NCBI GenBank assembly: GCA_024305745.1 | Contig: JAHRBS010000007.1 | Span: forward strand, 3,224,001 to 3,288,000 | Length of the DNA stretch: 64,000 nt | Source of the DNA: Polyporus tsugae | Taxonomy: Eukaryota > Basidiomycota > Agaricomycetes > Polyporales > Polyporaceae | Direction of reading: 5' to 3' | Part shown: piece by piece, positions 36,151-47,708 of the stretch | Numbering within the stretch: the first letter of the stretch is position 1 | Layout: each line of letters begins with the position of its first letter | Made by a program: the position numbers and the translations under genes | The notes under the pieces: model-generated | What the model saw: the letters and a program-made list of their open reading frames with translations, nothing else | What the model was told of the DNA's origin: nothing | Database searches by the model: none

Positions 36151-37841
36151 ATGGCGTCCTCCGCTGTAAAGGCCCGCATCAATGCCTTTGAGGCCATGCA
36201 GGCGGGCGGGCCTGTGATGGTCTCGAGATCACCTCCCGACCTCCTCGAGACTCCAATCTCGCCTACAGCCACCTCTATATCACCCATCCTCCCCTCTCCC
36301 CCTCCGACCAAGTCTATGCCGCCCTCTCCCTCTCCCTCCCCTCCAAATCTCGGCCGCAAAACCTCGCTCATTGATCTTAAGGACTGGGTCGTCGACGATG
36401 GCCCTCTTCCATATGTTCCGAGGCAGAAGCCGCCGATCACCCGTAAACCCCCTCCTCTTGCGCCAAAACCCAATCCCAGACATGTCTCCGACTCTGTCGT
36501 GAATAAACCTTCCCCACCTCTCATCAGTCTTGATTCTCCACCCAAGACTCGTGCTGCCCCTCCATTACCCCCCCGCAAGTCTTCCTACTCATCCCTCAAG
36601 TCCATCTCGCCTACAAACACTTCCAACTCCAGCTCTCGTGGTCCACGTCCTCCTGTACCACCATTACCCACGCCGACAAGGGCCGATTCCCTCACCGTCG
36701 ACCATACTTACCCGCCGCTTTCGAAATTGGGAATCACCATACCCTCCCGTCATGCACCCGGCTCCTCAATATCCTCATTCCACTCAGTGTCCCTTTCCTC
36801 AGACGGCGGAGATCAATCCACCCCAGGCACTGGAGATTCGCTGGCAAACCACGTAGCTACCTATCCAATGGACCGCGACGACGACCATGACAGAGCAAGT
36901 CTTCGCGACCTGGACGCGGTCAGCCTCGACGAGTCGTTCGAGAACCTCTCCATGACGTCCGCTGTGAGCCCATCCATATCCTCTCTCTCGCACGACTGGG
37001 AAGTGTATGCCAAACGCGACCCTCCCAAACTCCCCCAGCGACCACCAAAACCGTCCGCCTCTGCACCTGCCTCTCCTCGTACCTCGCCCCACCTCATGCC
37101 AAAACGAGATGGTCCTCCTCCTCCACCCCCTCCGCGCTCGCGACCCCCCTCCTCCCGGAACTCCCTTGCCTCTACCTCTGCAGCATCCACTTCCGACCGC
37201 TCCTCGATCGTCAGTAACGCTACCTCACGCACAAGCGTCAGCACGCGTAGCACTACAACACCGAAACCCAAATCGGCAATGCTCACGCGGCCCACACCTG
37301 TGCCTCCTGCCGCGCGCAAACGTTATGAGGCGGTTTTCAACGGGAACATGATGGCAGCTCGGCATGCGAAACGCGCGAAATCGCCTCCCCCAATTCGCAA
37401 GCCCAGGCAGGCGGCAGGATGGCGTGGGCTCTCGGTGGATCTGATCACTAACCCCGAAGAGATCAGTTCCAGCGCGGACACCACTATACGATCAGAGCCT
37501 ATCGATGAGGAAGTGGGCACTGAGGAGAGGTTAGACGGGGAGACGGTGAAGGCGATATGGAAGTTGTCGAGGTTAGAGAGGGCAACACTGCGTGTAATTT
37601 GGTGAGATACAGTCCTCGCATGCTCACATGTTTTAAGTCGGTCGATCTGAAGACTAACTGCTCCCGCAGGATGGAATGCGACCCTGCGGGCACTGGCTCC
37701 CTAGATCGCGACGGGTTCGTCAAAGGCATGTGGCGGATAGACGAGGAGTTACGCAAGGCGCAGATGCACAAACCCATCGTGCCGCGTATACAGCTTCGCC
37801 AACCCAAGCCGGCGCATCCTCCGAAACCGATATTACGATAG
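36151..37841 (+). CDS. EH-domain protein, Irs4/Tax4-like
   Basis: Two exons (36151-37601, 37670-37841) give 540 residues. The first about 440 are disordered and rich in Pro, Ser and basic residues, with repeated PPxPPRK-type stretches that could bind SH3 domains. The C-terminus carries an EH-like domain: DGETVKAIWKLSRLERATLR, IWMECDPAGTGSLDRDGFV and KGMWRIDEELRKAQM. The domain sits at the extreme C-terminus after a long disordered region, as in yeast Irs4 and Tax4, which regulate phosphoinositide levels and autophagy. The EF-hand loop DPAGTGSLDRDGF retains Asp/Gly positions. Function by orthology is inferred; an unrelated EH scaffold remains possible. Confidence 0.75.
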
Positions 37842-38404
37842 GTGCTAGCAGTTTGCCAGCCCTTTCGCTTTCACGACGTTCACGTGTACTCATCTCTACA
37901 CCGCTCGTTTACCAGTCACCTGGTGACATAATGGCTCTGCGTTCACACTCGTTATCGCACTCGGACACGTACAATTATCCACTCGTAGCCCTCCCTTACA
38001 TCTGTATACGTATGTTTACTGCTCGGAGACAACGCACGTTAGCATTTAGTACTATTCATGTTACTTGGCAACTTCAATCTGCTCCCTCAAGTTCAACGTT
38101 ATACCCCTGCAATCATTCTTATACCCCAATTGCAAGTCTTCACTTGGTGAAGGAGATCATCGCAGGCCTGATGACCACGACATTGTGTGGACTCGGATAC
38201 GCGATGATGCACGCGCCCGCCGCGCACTCAATTCGGACGCATAACTTGACCCTCACTTGGCCCCGGCCATGGCCATGCACAAGCCCCAGGGACATTCATA
38301 GGGAACACACACCGCAGCCCCTTTCCTCGACCACCTCCTTCATCTCGACCACCCGTGTCCCAAACAACGCAGCTTATTACCATTAGGACCTCGACCAACT
38401 CATC
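37842..38404. other. Intergenic, EH-domain gene to CAB5
   Basis: A 563-bp tandem spacer. A 236-codon plus-strand frame (37676-38386) crosses it, but its first part is the wrong frame of the EH-domain gene and the rest resembles nothing known. The last 100 bp, with pyrimidine-rich runs before 38400, are the likely CAB5 promoter. Confidence 0.45.
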
Positions 38405-39306
38405 ATGCTCGGTACGTCGACCACGGCGCGCACTACGTCACTCCTCCCCAAACTACCTTCCCTCCCTCCCCCGCCCCGTCGGGTTCTTCACCACAGCGTT
38501 CCTACTAGCACCCTGATACTGATACGCACCTACAGTTATCGGCCTCACTGGCGGCATTGCGACCGGCAAGTCGACCGTCTCGACGCTCCTGCGCACGCAC
38601 CGCGTCCCCATCGTCGACGCCGACGTCCTCGCGCGCAAGGTCGTCGAACCGGGCACGTCCGCGCTCGCCGCCATCGTGCGCGAGTTCGGGCCCGACGTCC
38701 TCCTCCCCGACGGCACGCTCGACCGCCCCAAGCTCGGGCGCATCGTCTTCGCCGACGAGGCGGCGCGCAGGACGCTCAACGGCATCGTCCACCCCGCCGT
38801 GCGCCGCGAGATGTTTTGGAGCGTGCTGAGGTACTGGTGGAGGGGGGAGAGGGTGTGCGTGCTGGACGTGCCGTTGCTGATCGAGGGCGGGCTGTGGAAG
38901 TGGGTCGGGAAGGTCGTCGTGGTGTATTGGTGCGTTCATGGTCGTTCACCTCTGGAGCGCACGTACGTGTCCCGCTGACGTGCTGCTCTGCAGCTCGGCT
39001 GAGATTCAATTGCAACGGCTCATGAGGCGCGACAACTCGACACGCGAAGACGCGTCTGCCCGGCTGAATTCGCAGCTGCCTATAACTGAGAAGATAAAGT
39101 ACGCGGACATTGTCATAGACAACTCCGGGACGCCACAAGAGCTGGAGCGCGAGATTGGCGCGATCGTCAAGAGGCTCAGAGATGATGCTGGCTGGTCTTG
39201 GAGGCTAAGCTGGCTGTTCCCGCCATTGGGTGTCGCTTCTGCTGTGTGGACGCTGAGCTGGCGGGCATTGCGTCGCTCGCAAAAACAAAAGTCGCGCAAG
39301 AGGTAG
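38405..39306 (+). CDS. CAB5: Dephospho-CoA kinase
   Basis: Last step of coenzyme A synthesis: ATP-dependent phosphorylation of dephospho-CoA. A 7-nt first exon (ATGCTCG, 38405-38411) joins 38536-38929 and 38994-39306 to give 237 residues. The N-terminus reads MLVIGLTGGIATGKSTVS, a P-loop (GGIATGKST). The family motifs DADVLARKVVEPGTSA, VHPAVRREMFW, VCVLDVPLLIEGGLW and LQRLMRRDNSTREDASARL follow, then ADIVIDNSGT. After the kinase fold comes a hydrophobic segment (LSWLFPPLGVASAVWTLSW) and a basic end (SQKQKSRKR), suggesting membrane attachment. The tiny first exon is required to supply Met-Leu and the first base of Val. Confidence 0.93.
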
Positions 39307-39590
39307 AATGGGAATGGGCAACCTTCTTGTATGTCTGCATTCCCCACCTGTATGATTCGCATATACTAGACACTTTACTGTACTGTACTATATTCATCAT
39401 TATCTGAGAACCACACGCTTCCCAACTCGTGAACTAAACCTATCGAGTACTCGATAGTCGAAACGACAATCCTGGCAACAACTCATCTGCATTCCACTCC
39501 TTATCAACTAGCGAAGGCATAACAGTGCGAGAACAGTCGACGAGAAAACTTGCCACACCCTAAGCCTGCAGCTGTACGATCGTGGAGATG

Positions 39591-41161
39591 TCACGAACGG
39601 GCACCAGCAACGGCTCCTCCGCGTCGTCCACGTCCACCACCGCGGCGACCGTACCCTCCCCATCCACCGACGTATGCGCCAGGACCCATCAGACCAACAC
39701 CACCGGGCTCACCGAATGTCGCAACGTTTCGCTCCCTCTCCTCTTCTCGCCGGTTACGTCCACCTCCGCGGCGCCCGCCACGTCCCCGACCATCGCCAGC
39801 CGGGCCATTGCTGCCTGAAGACAGCGTATCGAAGAACGACTTCTTCGGGTTATAAGCAGCGTCCTTCTCCTCCTTAGTTTCGCCTTCAGATGTCTCGCCT
39901 CCTTCGTTCTTCGGGGTGCCGCGGGGGGACGGAGCAAGCGCAGCCTTGTCAAAGCGAGCGTTGCTACTCTCGAAGTCAAAGTCGGTCGCAGGCACGCGCA
40001 AGTCGCTAGCCTTGACCTCCGGAGCCTGGCGGCCGCCACGACGTCCACCACGCTGTTGCTGGTTCCCGCCGTTCGCTACACGTAGGTCGCCAATCGCGCG
40101 TTCAATAGTCTCCATCGACGCGGTTGCCGAGTTTACCGACGGGTTGCGCGCGGCAGCGCGTGGAGGCGCAGCACCATTGGCCTGTGCTTGGCCATTCAGT
40201 GCTTGCCCGGGCTGCGAGCCCGACGGTTGGCCTTGCTGGCGATTAGCAAACTGTTGCTGTCGTGCGGCCACTTGAGCCTGCCCCGGTTGTGGAGAGACGC
40301 CAACAGGTGCCTGTTGGGGGTATGAGGGAGAGCCGTAAGGAGGGTAATTGGGTGCCACCTGAGGTGCCGACGCCTAGAAGGGGAAGAAGCATCAGCGCCC
40401 ATTCAGAGTTGTACGAGATGGCGCGTAGAGAACGAATGTGTCAGAAGGAAGGCAACGGGATATCCACACAATTTTATGCGCTCTCGGACAATCAAGCGTT
40501 AGCTCGTTACATCCGTCAATTGTTTCATCATTTGCGACCACGTGTCGCGTGTAAAGAACAGAAAAAGGACGGAAAGGAGACTCACGCCAATAACTGCAGG
40601 GTCCTCGCGGACGTCGCGTCGTTGATTCGCCGGTTCGTCAACGGCGAGGTCTTTCACCTCGGAGGCACGGAAGATGATATATGTGTAGGGTTCTGTCACA
40701 GGGGGGATATACTCATTTGGTGGTCTGTAAGAGATCGTGCGTTAGCGACACTCATGTGCAACGAACGGGAGACGAGGAGGGGAGTGTCAGAAGGAAGGCA
40801 ACGGAAGAATCCACATGGGGTTTTGCGCTCTCGGACGAGAGAGCCGTAGCTCTTTTACATCCGTAGTGGCTTCATCTTTGAAACACGTCGATGAAGGAAA
40901 GTAGCTCACCTCCGCGACTCCGTTCCCATAGAGAATACTTGATTATGATAAGCATTACATGCCAGAGATGGCGGGGGGATGAGGGCTCACCGTTTGAGAG
41001 TTGAATGGTCGACGCGACGGGGTCGATCCCCGCCAGGATACCTCTGTATCGTACATCCGAATGCGAAATGAGAGAAATAGGCTTTCTGTAGAGGATCTTT
41101 AGCACACGCAGAAGCTGCAGGGCGGGGGTGGCACGTACCCGATGAAACTGAGAGCGGCCAT
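39591..41161 (-). CDS. SCD6: Scd6/LSM14-family mRNA decapping and translation regulator
   Basis: Cytoplasmic RNP-granule protein that represses translation and activates decapping. Exon 1 (MAALSFIG, from 41161) is spliced to KPISLISHSDVRYRGILAGI, the LSm fold typical of LSM14, continuing DPVASTIQLSN. Then EPYTYIIFRASEVKDLAVDE completes the LSm domain. A Gln/Pro/Ala-rich linker follows. The FDF motif is present as ATDFDFESSNARFDK (about 39940-39990), then an NPKKSFFDTLSS segment resembling the FFD box. The C-terminus is RGG-rich (GRGRGGRRGGGRNRREEE and GYGRRGGGRGRRGG). Domain order LSm-FDF-FFD-RGG is diagnostic. Divergent from PGS1 with 152 bp between the starts. Confidence 0.93.
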
Positions 41162-41313
41162 GGTGATGAAAGGAAGGCGAAGAAATCTGGGGACTCGCTC
41201 AAACCTGCGGCAGCGTGTAACAACCAGAGCACCCGGCATCCTCCGTTCCCACACTAGGCGCTTCCTCTCCTCTCTGACGCCGACCTCTCTCGGTGACCTC
41301 ACTCTCGAGCTCC
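41162..41313. promoter_or_regulatory. Very short divergent promoter, SCD6 / PGS1
   Basis: Only 152 bp separates the two start codons, so both promoters and 5' leaders must overlap or be extremely compact. No element is recognised beyond CT/GA-rich character. Confidence 0.45.
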
Positions 41314-43238
41314 ATGTTCGGCGCGGCGCGCAATGCGCTCCAGCTCTCTCGTCTGCGCATATATGCTACCCTTCTCCCCATAGCTGCCATACAGAGACCG
41401 CGCAATGTCTCCACAGTCTCATTCGAGCCCACGATCCGCCAATTTCTCGTCAAGCTGGCGGAACAACAGCCATGTTTCTCTTTGAACTCTTCCAGTGTTT
41501 CAATAATGCATGAACCGCGGATATTCTACAACACCCTGCTTGTGCGTTTATGTCTCCCTTTCGTGAGAGTGCACTAATTGGGTATCCCAGAGTATGATCC
41601 GGAATGCGCGACATAGAGTATTCCTATCTTCTCTTTACATAGGTCACCAGGATGTAGAACTAGTGAGTACCCATGATCTACCATTTCCTGAACCAGCCTG
41701 ACACGGCTCTAGATTAACGCAATACACACTTCGTTGCGCGACAATCCCTCCCTTCATGTTTACCTTCACCTCGACCTTAACCGTTCTACTCGCCCCGGAT
41801 CAGACTCTACAGCACACGCCCTACTCCCTCTCCTCCGGGAACACCCTGACAGGGTTCATGTCTACCTCTTCCGAAGTCCCAAACTCAAGGGCGTAATGGC
41901 TCGCATAGTCCCCCCAAGATTCAACGAAGGCTGGGGAACTTGGCACCCAAAAATCTACGGCGCGGATGACACGTTGGTTATATCTGGGTAAGGAAGTACG
42001 TCTCGTCTTGGGGGCGGGCGTATGCAGACTTTGACGTGTGCTATTACTTAGGGCCAACTTGAACACCTCATATTTCTCGAACCGCCAAGACCGTTATCTC
42101 CAATTCACTGCGCAGCCACGGCTCGCGGACTACTGCTGCTCGTTCCTCCAGGCAGCGTCTACGTTCTCGTATAGTCTGCTGCCCTCGTCCAGCTCAACTG
42201 ACGGCTACACACTCCACTGGTCGGACACGAATACCCACCCACATCGAATAGAAGCCAAGGCTCAACGAGCTCTGCTCTCCCTACAGAAGGCCCACCGTGA
42301 CGCATCTGAAGTCTCTGTGATGAAGCATTATGGGAAAAGCGTATCCGGCCAACCAGATGGGGAGGACGATGTTTTGATTTTCCCTGTAATACAGGCAGGA
42401 CAATTCAGCATTAGGGAAGAAGAGTGGTGTTTATCACTTCTCTTTCGCGAATTGTCGGCACAACAGCGGTACAGCGGATCTCCTGCATCTGGTTACGAAG
42501 GGCCTGTGGTCGACTTGACAAGTGGCTACTTCGCTCTGTACAAACCATACCAGTCAGCGGTGATCAAATCTCGCTTAGCATGCAGGATTCTCGCCGCCAG
42601 TCCCCGAGTAAGCACCGTCCCTTCCGCGGAAATTACCTGTTTCTGAACTTCGTCACCTCTTCTCGCCTATAGGCGAACGGGTTCTACAAATCGAGAGGTG
42701 TCTCGGGACGCATTCCGGAAGCCTATACGCTGTTTGAGCGGCGGTTCATGGACGTAGTTCGCTCAGCTGGAATTGAATGGCCGTCCAACTCCTCGGAGGT
42801 AACCCCAGGAGTGCAGCTGCACGAGTGGCAGCGTGGAGGATGGACGTATCACGCAAAAGGTGCACCCTTTCTTCCGTCATCTTCTGCGCGCACACGCTCA
42901 CTCTTCCCCCCTCTCTTGCGCCTATGTTGCCACTTCACCCGTGCCGGCATGGTCAAAATGAACGTCCAGGCATCTGGGTGCGTCCCACCCCGTCATCAAC
43001 ACCGGCCCTGACCCTGTTCGGCTCGACGAACCTGAACTCCCGATCCGCGAACCTCGATACTGAGCTGTCGTTCATCCTCGCGACGACCTCGCCTACGCTC
43101 CGCCAGCGGCTCGCGGAGGAGGTCGACGGGCTCCGCGAGCACGCCACGTCTTGGCGTGGACAGGACAGCTCCGACGATGCGCGAAGGGTGCGCCTGGGAA
43201 CGCGGGCTTTGGTCGCCTTCGTAGGTGGCATGTTGTAG
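41314..43238 (+). CDS. PGS1: Phosphatidylglycerophosphate synthase (PLD family)
   Basis: Mitochondrial inner-membrane enzyme that makes phosphatidylglycerophosphate from CDP-diacylglycerol and glycerol-3-phosphate, the committed step of cardiolipin synthesis. The first ATG (MFGAARNALQLSRLRIYATL, 41314) begins a plausible presequence. The first HKD half reads HPKIYGADDTLVISGANLN, then NTSYFSNRQDRYLQF (with an intron at about 41989-42052). The second half has TYHAKG, a spliced-in segment, then LTLFGSTNLNSRSANLDTEL. Both His-x-Lys motifs with downstream Asn/Ser are present. The end is LVAFVGGML before TAG at 43236. About 500 residues, normal for eukaryotic Pgs1. The phospholipase-D fold distinguishes it from the bacterial PgsA type. 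Confidence 0.92.
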
Positions 43239-43847
43239 AGAGCTCTGTCACTCGCATTGAGCATCGGACGAATGAAATGAAGACCTGCCGCGTCTGATGC
43301 GCGGCGGGCGTTCGCCTGAGCTGGGATGACTGCGGAAATGAAAGTGGGAATGATAGGGTTTGGCACCTGCGCAAGGGAGGAGTAGGGGGGGTTGAGCGTC
43401 CTCGGGGAGTTTACGACAACGCAAGGATCATTTCGGTTGCGGTGCGGGAGGCTCAGCAGCTTCGCGGGGCTTCATGAGTAAGCTCCCGTGCCATTTTGTC
43501 GGGCGTGGCTGGCGACGGTGGCATAAAGCAATTCATACGCCTCTATGGCATATGATTACGGCGCACAATCTGCGCATGCGACATGACAATGGCTTAAAAA
43601 TCGATGATCAGATACTATTATGTGTCACTGTGTTCGCCAGGTCCACGAATGTGGCAGGTGCCTCGCGCAGGGCCTTCGCGAAGTGCTGGGATTGAAGTTA
43701 AAGGCCCGCACTTTCCCCCTCGTTCGATGTTCCACTCCATTGTGCCTTGTGCATGCGAGTATTCACGCGAGTTTGACATTTCCGCTGACGATGCGAAGGT
43801 GATAGAACGAGCAGGAGACTGCTTGTGACATACAGCTCTGGCAACAT
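43239..43847. other. Convergent intergenic region, PGS1 / DTD1
   Basis: A 609-bp convergent gap. Short overlapping frames only. No protein, tRNA or repeat recognised. It should contain both 3' UTRs. Confidence 0.45.
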
Positions 43848-45119
43848 CTATAGGGTCTGTGTCTGCGCTGCGGTCAACGCATCACCAGCTGTAGAAGATG
43901 AAGAATCCTCCTGTGTCCGCAGCGTTTGCTTGGCCGACACTGTGGGCGTGCCCTTCGAGTTCTTTGGGGTCGTGACACCGGATGGCGGATCGACGTATTC
44001 AAACTTCCTCGAGTCCAGGGTAAGAGTTACGGGGCCCTATGTTGCGCACGTCATCAGACCTTTCCACGCCCTCGGACAAAACACCCATGGCCGACGAGCA
44101 GTCGGGACCACACGACGATCCCCGCCCACTGCCCGAGGCGATCGCCGTAGGGCAATGGAACGGAGTTGTTGAATTGATGACATATGAGTACCCACCTCGT
44201 TCGTCAGCCGCACGTCCATCATCGCGCCAAATCGTCCATCTATTCACACAAAACGCAGGGTCAGCATTCAAGTCTCGTCTCGACGAGAATAACTGTGCCA
44301 GTAGCATGTCGCGTTGTACAGACCCCGGGAGACTTGTGCGACCGAGCGGCGGGCGAACGCACCTTTAATCTTGTCTGGTCTATACAGTTCGCCCATCCGG
44401 TTCAGGAAAGACGCATATAAGTCCCGGGATGGGCCTGCCGCCTGGGAGAAACATGCGGTAAGGGGCGCGCGGGACAGCACAGGCAGGATACGTGATGGTC
44501 AGCAGGCGGCAGCGGACACAATACGAAGATGGGCACAATACGCACCATGGCTCGGTGGAAATCGGGCTTGCCCTTCGCAGTGGTAGCGAACAGCGTGAAC
44601 TGCGAGACGCAGAGGACCTCGCCATCGATGTCCGTGACGTTCTTCTTCCACATAGCACCCGACGGACCGTCGGAGAAGACTTTCAGCAACAGACTGCGTG
44701 CGAGGGAACGAGGGCGCGAGCGGGGAAGAAGCCCGTTGCATTGAGCATCGTGCAGATCGCAGGTCAGCCGAAGAAGCGTTGCGGCGGTGGGAGGGACACG
44801 CTGCCGTCAGAAATGCTGCGCACGGTGTCGCGAAGAAGAGAACGCACATTTGTTTAGTGAGACTTTCGAGGTCGGTCACGGTATCGTCTGTCCTGTGCGT
44901 GGACCACCGATTCAGCCGCTGCGTTCAATGTCATTGAATGGGCAGAAATGACCTCTTCCTATGCCAACGAGGACCATAAGGCCCCGACCAATGGAGGATA
45001 TGATTTCATTATCCACTGTGCGGGGAGGTCGGGTTGATTTATGAGAGTCATTTTACGCAGGAAGATGGGCGCATACCTGTTACTGAGGCCGAGGCAACCC
45101 GCTGGACGATGGCTCGCAT
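43848..45119 (-). CDS. DTD1: D-aminoacyl-tRNA deacylase (DTD1 family) with C-terminal tail
   Basis: Proofreading enzyme that hydrolyses D-amino acids from tRNA. The start MRAIVQRVASASVT (45119) is the canonical N-terminus. Spliced exons give VDNEIISSIGRGLMVLVGIG, the segment TVTDLESLTKQ and KVFSDGPSGAMWKKNVTDID. Next come the catalytic block LCVSQFTLFATTAKGKPDFH, YASFLNRMGELYRPDKIK and FGAMMDVRLTNEGPVTLTLD. SQFTLF and the Gly-cis-Pro motif NEGPVT (family NxPVT) are both present. The family normally ends here, but this protein adds about 50 residues (from SRKFEYVDPPSGVTTPKNSK to AAQTQTL) rich in Ser, Thr and Gln, before TAG at 43848. Divergent from PPIL1. Confidence 0.9.
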
Positions 45120-45375
45120 GGCTATACACGTCTATCTGAAGGTTACCTGGATGCGTGGACACGTCGGTACCGCTTTCGATGATGAGGGCGGTGGGGGCTA
45201 GTGGGGGAGAGTGTCTGAGGGCGAGTGCGCGGGAAGGTGTGTGGCGCTGGGTGAGAACGGGCCGAGGCGAAGTTGGGAAGCGTGGCCCTCGTCCTTGTCC
45301 TCTTCCACCATCCTTCTGACCCAGTGACTCCTGCCTATTGGCACCGACACATCTGAGGCTCCCACTCTTGCCGCG

Positions 45376-46136
45376 ATGGAATCGGTCGTACTGGAAACAA
45401 GCATGGGCGACATCCAACTGGAGTTGTATTGGGATCATGCACCTCGAGTAGGTCGGTCCATTCGTTTCTCTGTGTTGTCCAAATCGCCTCACAGACGCAA
45501 CAGACATGCCAGAATTTTGCAGAGCTCGCAAAGCGTGGATACTATAACGGGGTCGTCTTCCACCGTATCATCGCCGTGAGTTCACGTTCCTATGACTGTA
45601 TGACTTTACACGTTCGACAAGAGCCAGGCTTGATGGCTTTCACTTTGATAGGACTTCATGATACAGACAGGTGACCCTACCGGAACTGGCCGTGGCGGCA
45701 CCAGTATCTACGGACAAAAGTTGTGAGTTTACGTCCCGTGAAAATGCGCCCGATTGTTCGTGACGTCCCTCTGCTAGTGAGGACGAAATCCATCCCGAGC
45801 TACGATTCACCGGGGCCGGCATCTTGGCAATGGCCAACTCAGGGCCGAACACTAATGGTCCGTGCCCTGAGATTGTCCGTAATTGGTCCATGTTACTGAT
45901 CCGATTTTAGGATCTCAATTCTTCGTATCACTTGCTCCTACACCGTACCTGGATAACAAACACACGATCTTCGGGCGTGTCAGTGCGGGAATGCGTGTTG
46001 TGCAACGACTTGGCGCGGTTGGGACGGACGCGCAAGATCGGTGAGTCTTTCGCGGTTTGTCTGCTGTACATTGTGGCTGAACGTTCTGCCTAGTCCCCGA
46101 GAAGACGTCAAGATCTATAAAGCACGAGTGGTTTGA
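45376..46136 (+). CDS. Spliceosomal-type peptidyl-prolyl isomerase (PPIL1 cyclophilin)
   Basis: Single-domain cyclophilin; the human counterpart PPIL1 sits in the activated spliceosome bound to SKIP. The start is [20 protein letters not shown]. Exons give [60 protein letters not shown] and [20 protein letters not shown], then [17 protein letters not shown]. It ends [13 protein letters not shown] before TGA at 46134. Active-site residues (Arg and Phe of FHRIIADF, Gln of MIQTGDP, Trp position replaced by Tyr in APTPYLD) match the PPIL1 subfamily, where that Trp is also Tyr. About 160 residues in six exons. Confidence 0.92.
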
Positions 46137-47708
46137 GTTGGGTTCGCTTGCGAATGTCATTTCCGCAAGTACCCCGCACGGGCGCTGTGTCAATCTGAGT
46201 GTAACCTTCTCCCGCCTCCTGCCGACTCGGTATCGTCGAAGTTCGGCGGTGTCTGTTATCAACGATTCAGCGGTGTCTGTTATTGACGAATTGTATGAAT
46301 ATTGGCCTACTCTGCATCCGCGGTTCGAGGGGACGGACGCATCGGACTTGTGCTTTTTCCAGACCAAAAGGCATTTTGCGCCCCACATTCCACGAACGCA
46401 GCAGTTTCTCATGTTCTCGGTGTGCGATCAACGCAAAAGCGGACTCGATGATAGCGAGTTGCGGGATGGAGGGCAGGTGAGGTTCTCTGGACGTTATCTT
46501 CGATTGCTGCGAAGCCGGCCAGTCCTTGAGGCGTTGCGTGCCTATTTACCTGCCATATCTGCTCCCCGTAGGAATCCTGGCGGTGTTTGCCGCGGTGCGA
46601 GGGGGGTACCATGGTACGGGTCCGGGAGGTTCCAAATACGCACCTCCCTTCTTTCTCGTGGCCGCACCGACGCCCCGGGTCAGGTCGCGCAAGGTTCGAC
46701 CACAGTGCGCACGTCTCAGAATCCGTGGCCGCTGCATGTGGCGTCCCCCGCGTCCCTTTCTCACACCAATGGAAACAGCCTGCGAGGGCTTCCTGATGTT
46801 CGCCCCTCCCTCGTCCGATTGGCCCTCCCCCCGCCCTTCGACGCTATCTGCGCTCGCTCGTCATCTCCCCCAAGTTACGGCACTCTCGAACGTTCCGAGA
46901 TGCTTCGTCTTACTGGTCTCCTGGCGATCCCCCTCCCTTTCCGCGGCTACCGGGGGTCACGACGGGGTCTGTCCACCTCTCTTGGGCTCCTGCTGCCTGA
47001 TTGCACCGTGCTTTGCCTCTCCGGAAGGCTCATCCCCGGAGCTCGAGGCGATTCCTTGTTCTTTCCGACATCGCACTCGGTGGTCTTCTCGGAGGGTACC
47101 ATGCGCACGGAAGCCCAGAGGACAATTTTCTCCATCGCAGATCGCACTCCGCAGCGGTCCTGCATCGGCGCATCTCGTCCCTCGGGGCCTGTATTCGGCG
47201 CCAGGTGATTGTCATAGGACCCTCGACAATTCTTGAACGGTTTGAACCGCTATTTCGTTAACTATGCATCCCGGTACCGCGGATCGGTCACGCTCTCTCT
47301 CTCCCCAGTATAGACGTCTTTCAGGACTTGAGGGGAAACGTCCACGGCTCCGCCGGACTTGGCGATTGTCCAGCGAAGATCGTCCCGAGGTTGAGTCGAC
47401 GACGCCAGCGTGCTGGTCCGCACACTGACGGAGGCAGGTACTTTCGACAACAACAATGTATTATGCATGCGTGTCATGGGTAGGATATACATACACAAGA
47501 TTCAGAGTCCATCCATCGGGTCGTAACGAGACATGTCTACCAAAAACAGTGTTCTATGCATGTATAATCGAAGGTCGTTCACAGTCAATAGAAATGGGAG
47601 GCAGTTCCGTAAAATCACACAAGCGCGAACGACAACAGGCTGGAGAACATAGAGATCCTTGATAGCAGTACACGGACGCGAGAAAACAGCGGTACGGGAT
47701 GCCGTCAC
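46137..47708. other. Gap between PPIL1-like and CDC4 genes, no recognised gene
   Basis: A 1,572-bp convergent gap. A plus-strand frame of 356 codons stays open from 46138 to 47208 but begins at TTG, and its internal ATGs do not lead to any recognisable domain. Other frames are also open in the same GC-rich stretch. A 24-bp direct duplication lies at 46244-46291. The last 450 bp are lower in GC and likely include the CDC4 3' UTR. Confidence 0.4.
46244..46291. repeat. Two-copy 24-bp tandem duplication
   Basis: Two adjacent 24-bp units share the core GCGGTGTCTGTTAT and differ at a few positions. Just downstream of the cyclophilin stop codon. A minor local duplication. Confidence 0.7.

Noticed and set aside
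41000..41050. tRNA-like box GGGGTCGATCCCCGCC
   Set aside because: It is coding sequence of the Scd6 LSm domain (GIDPVAST) and has no matching cloverleaf.
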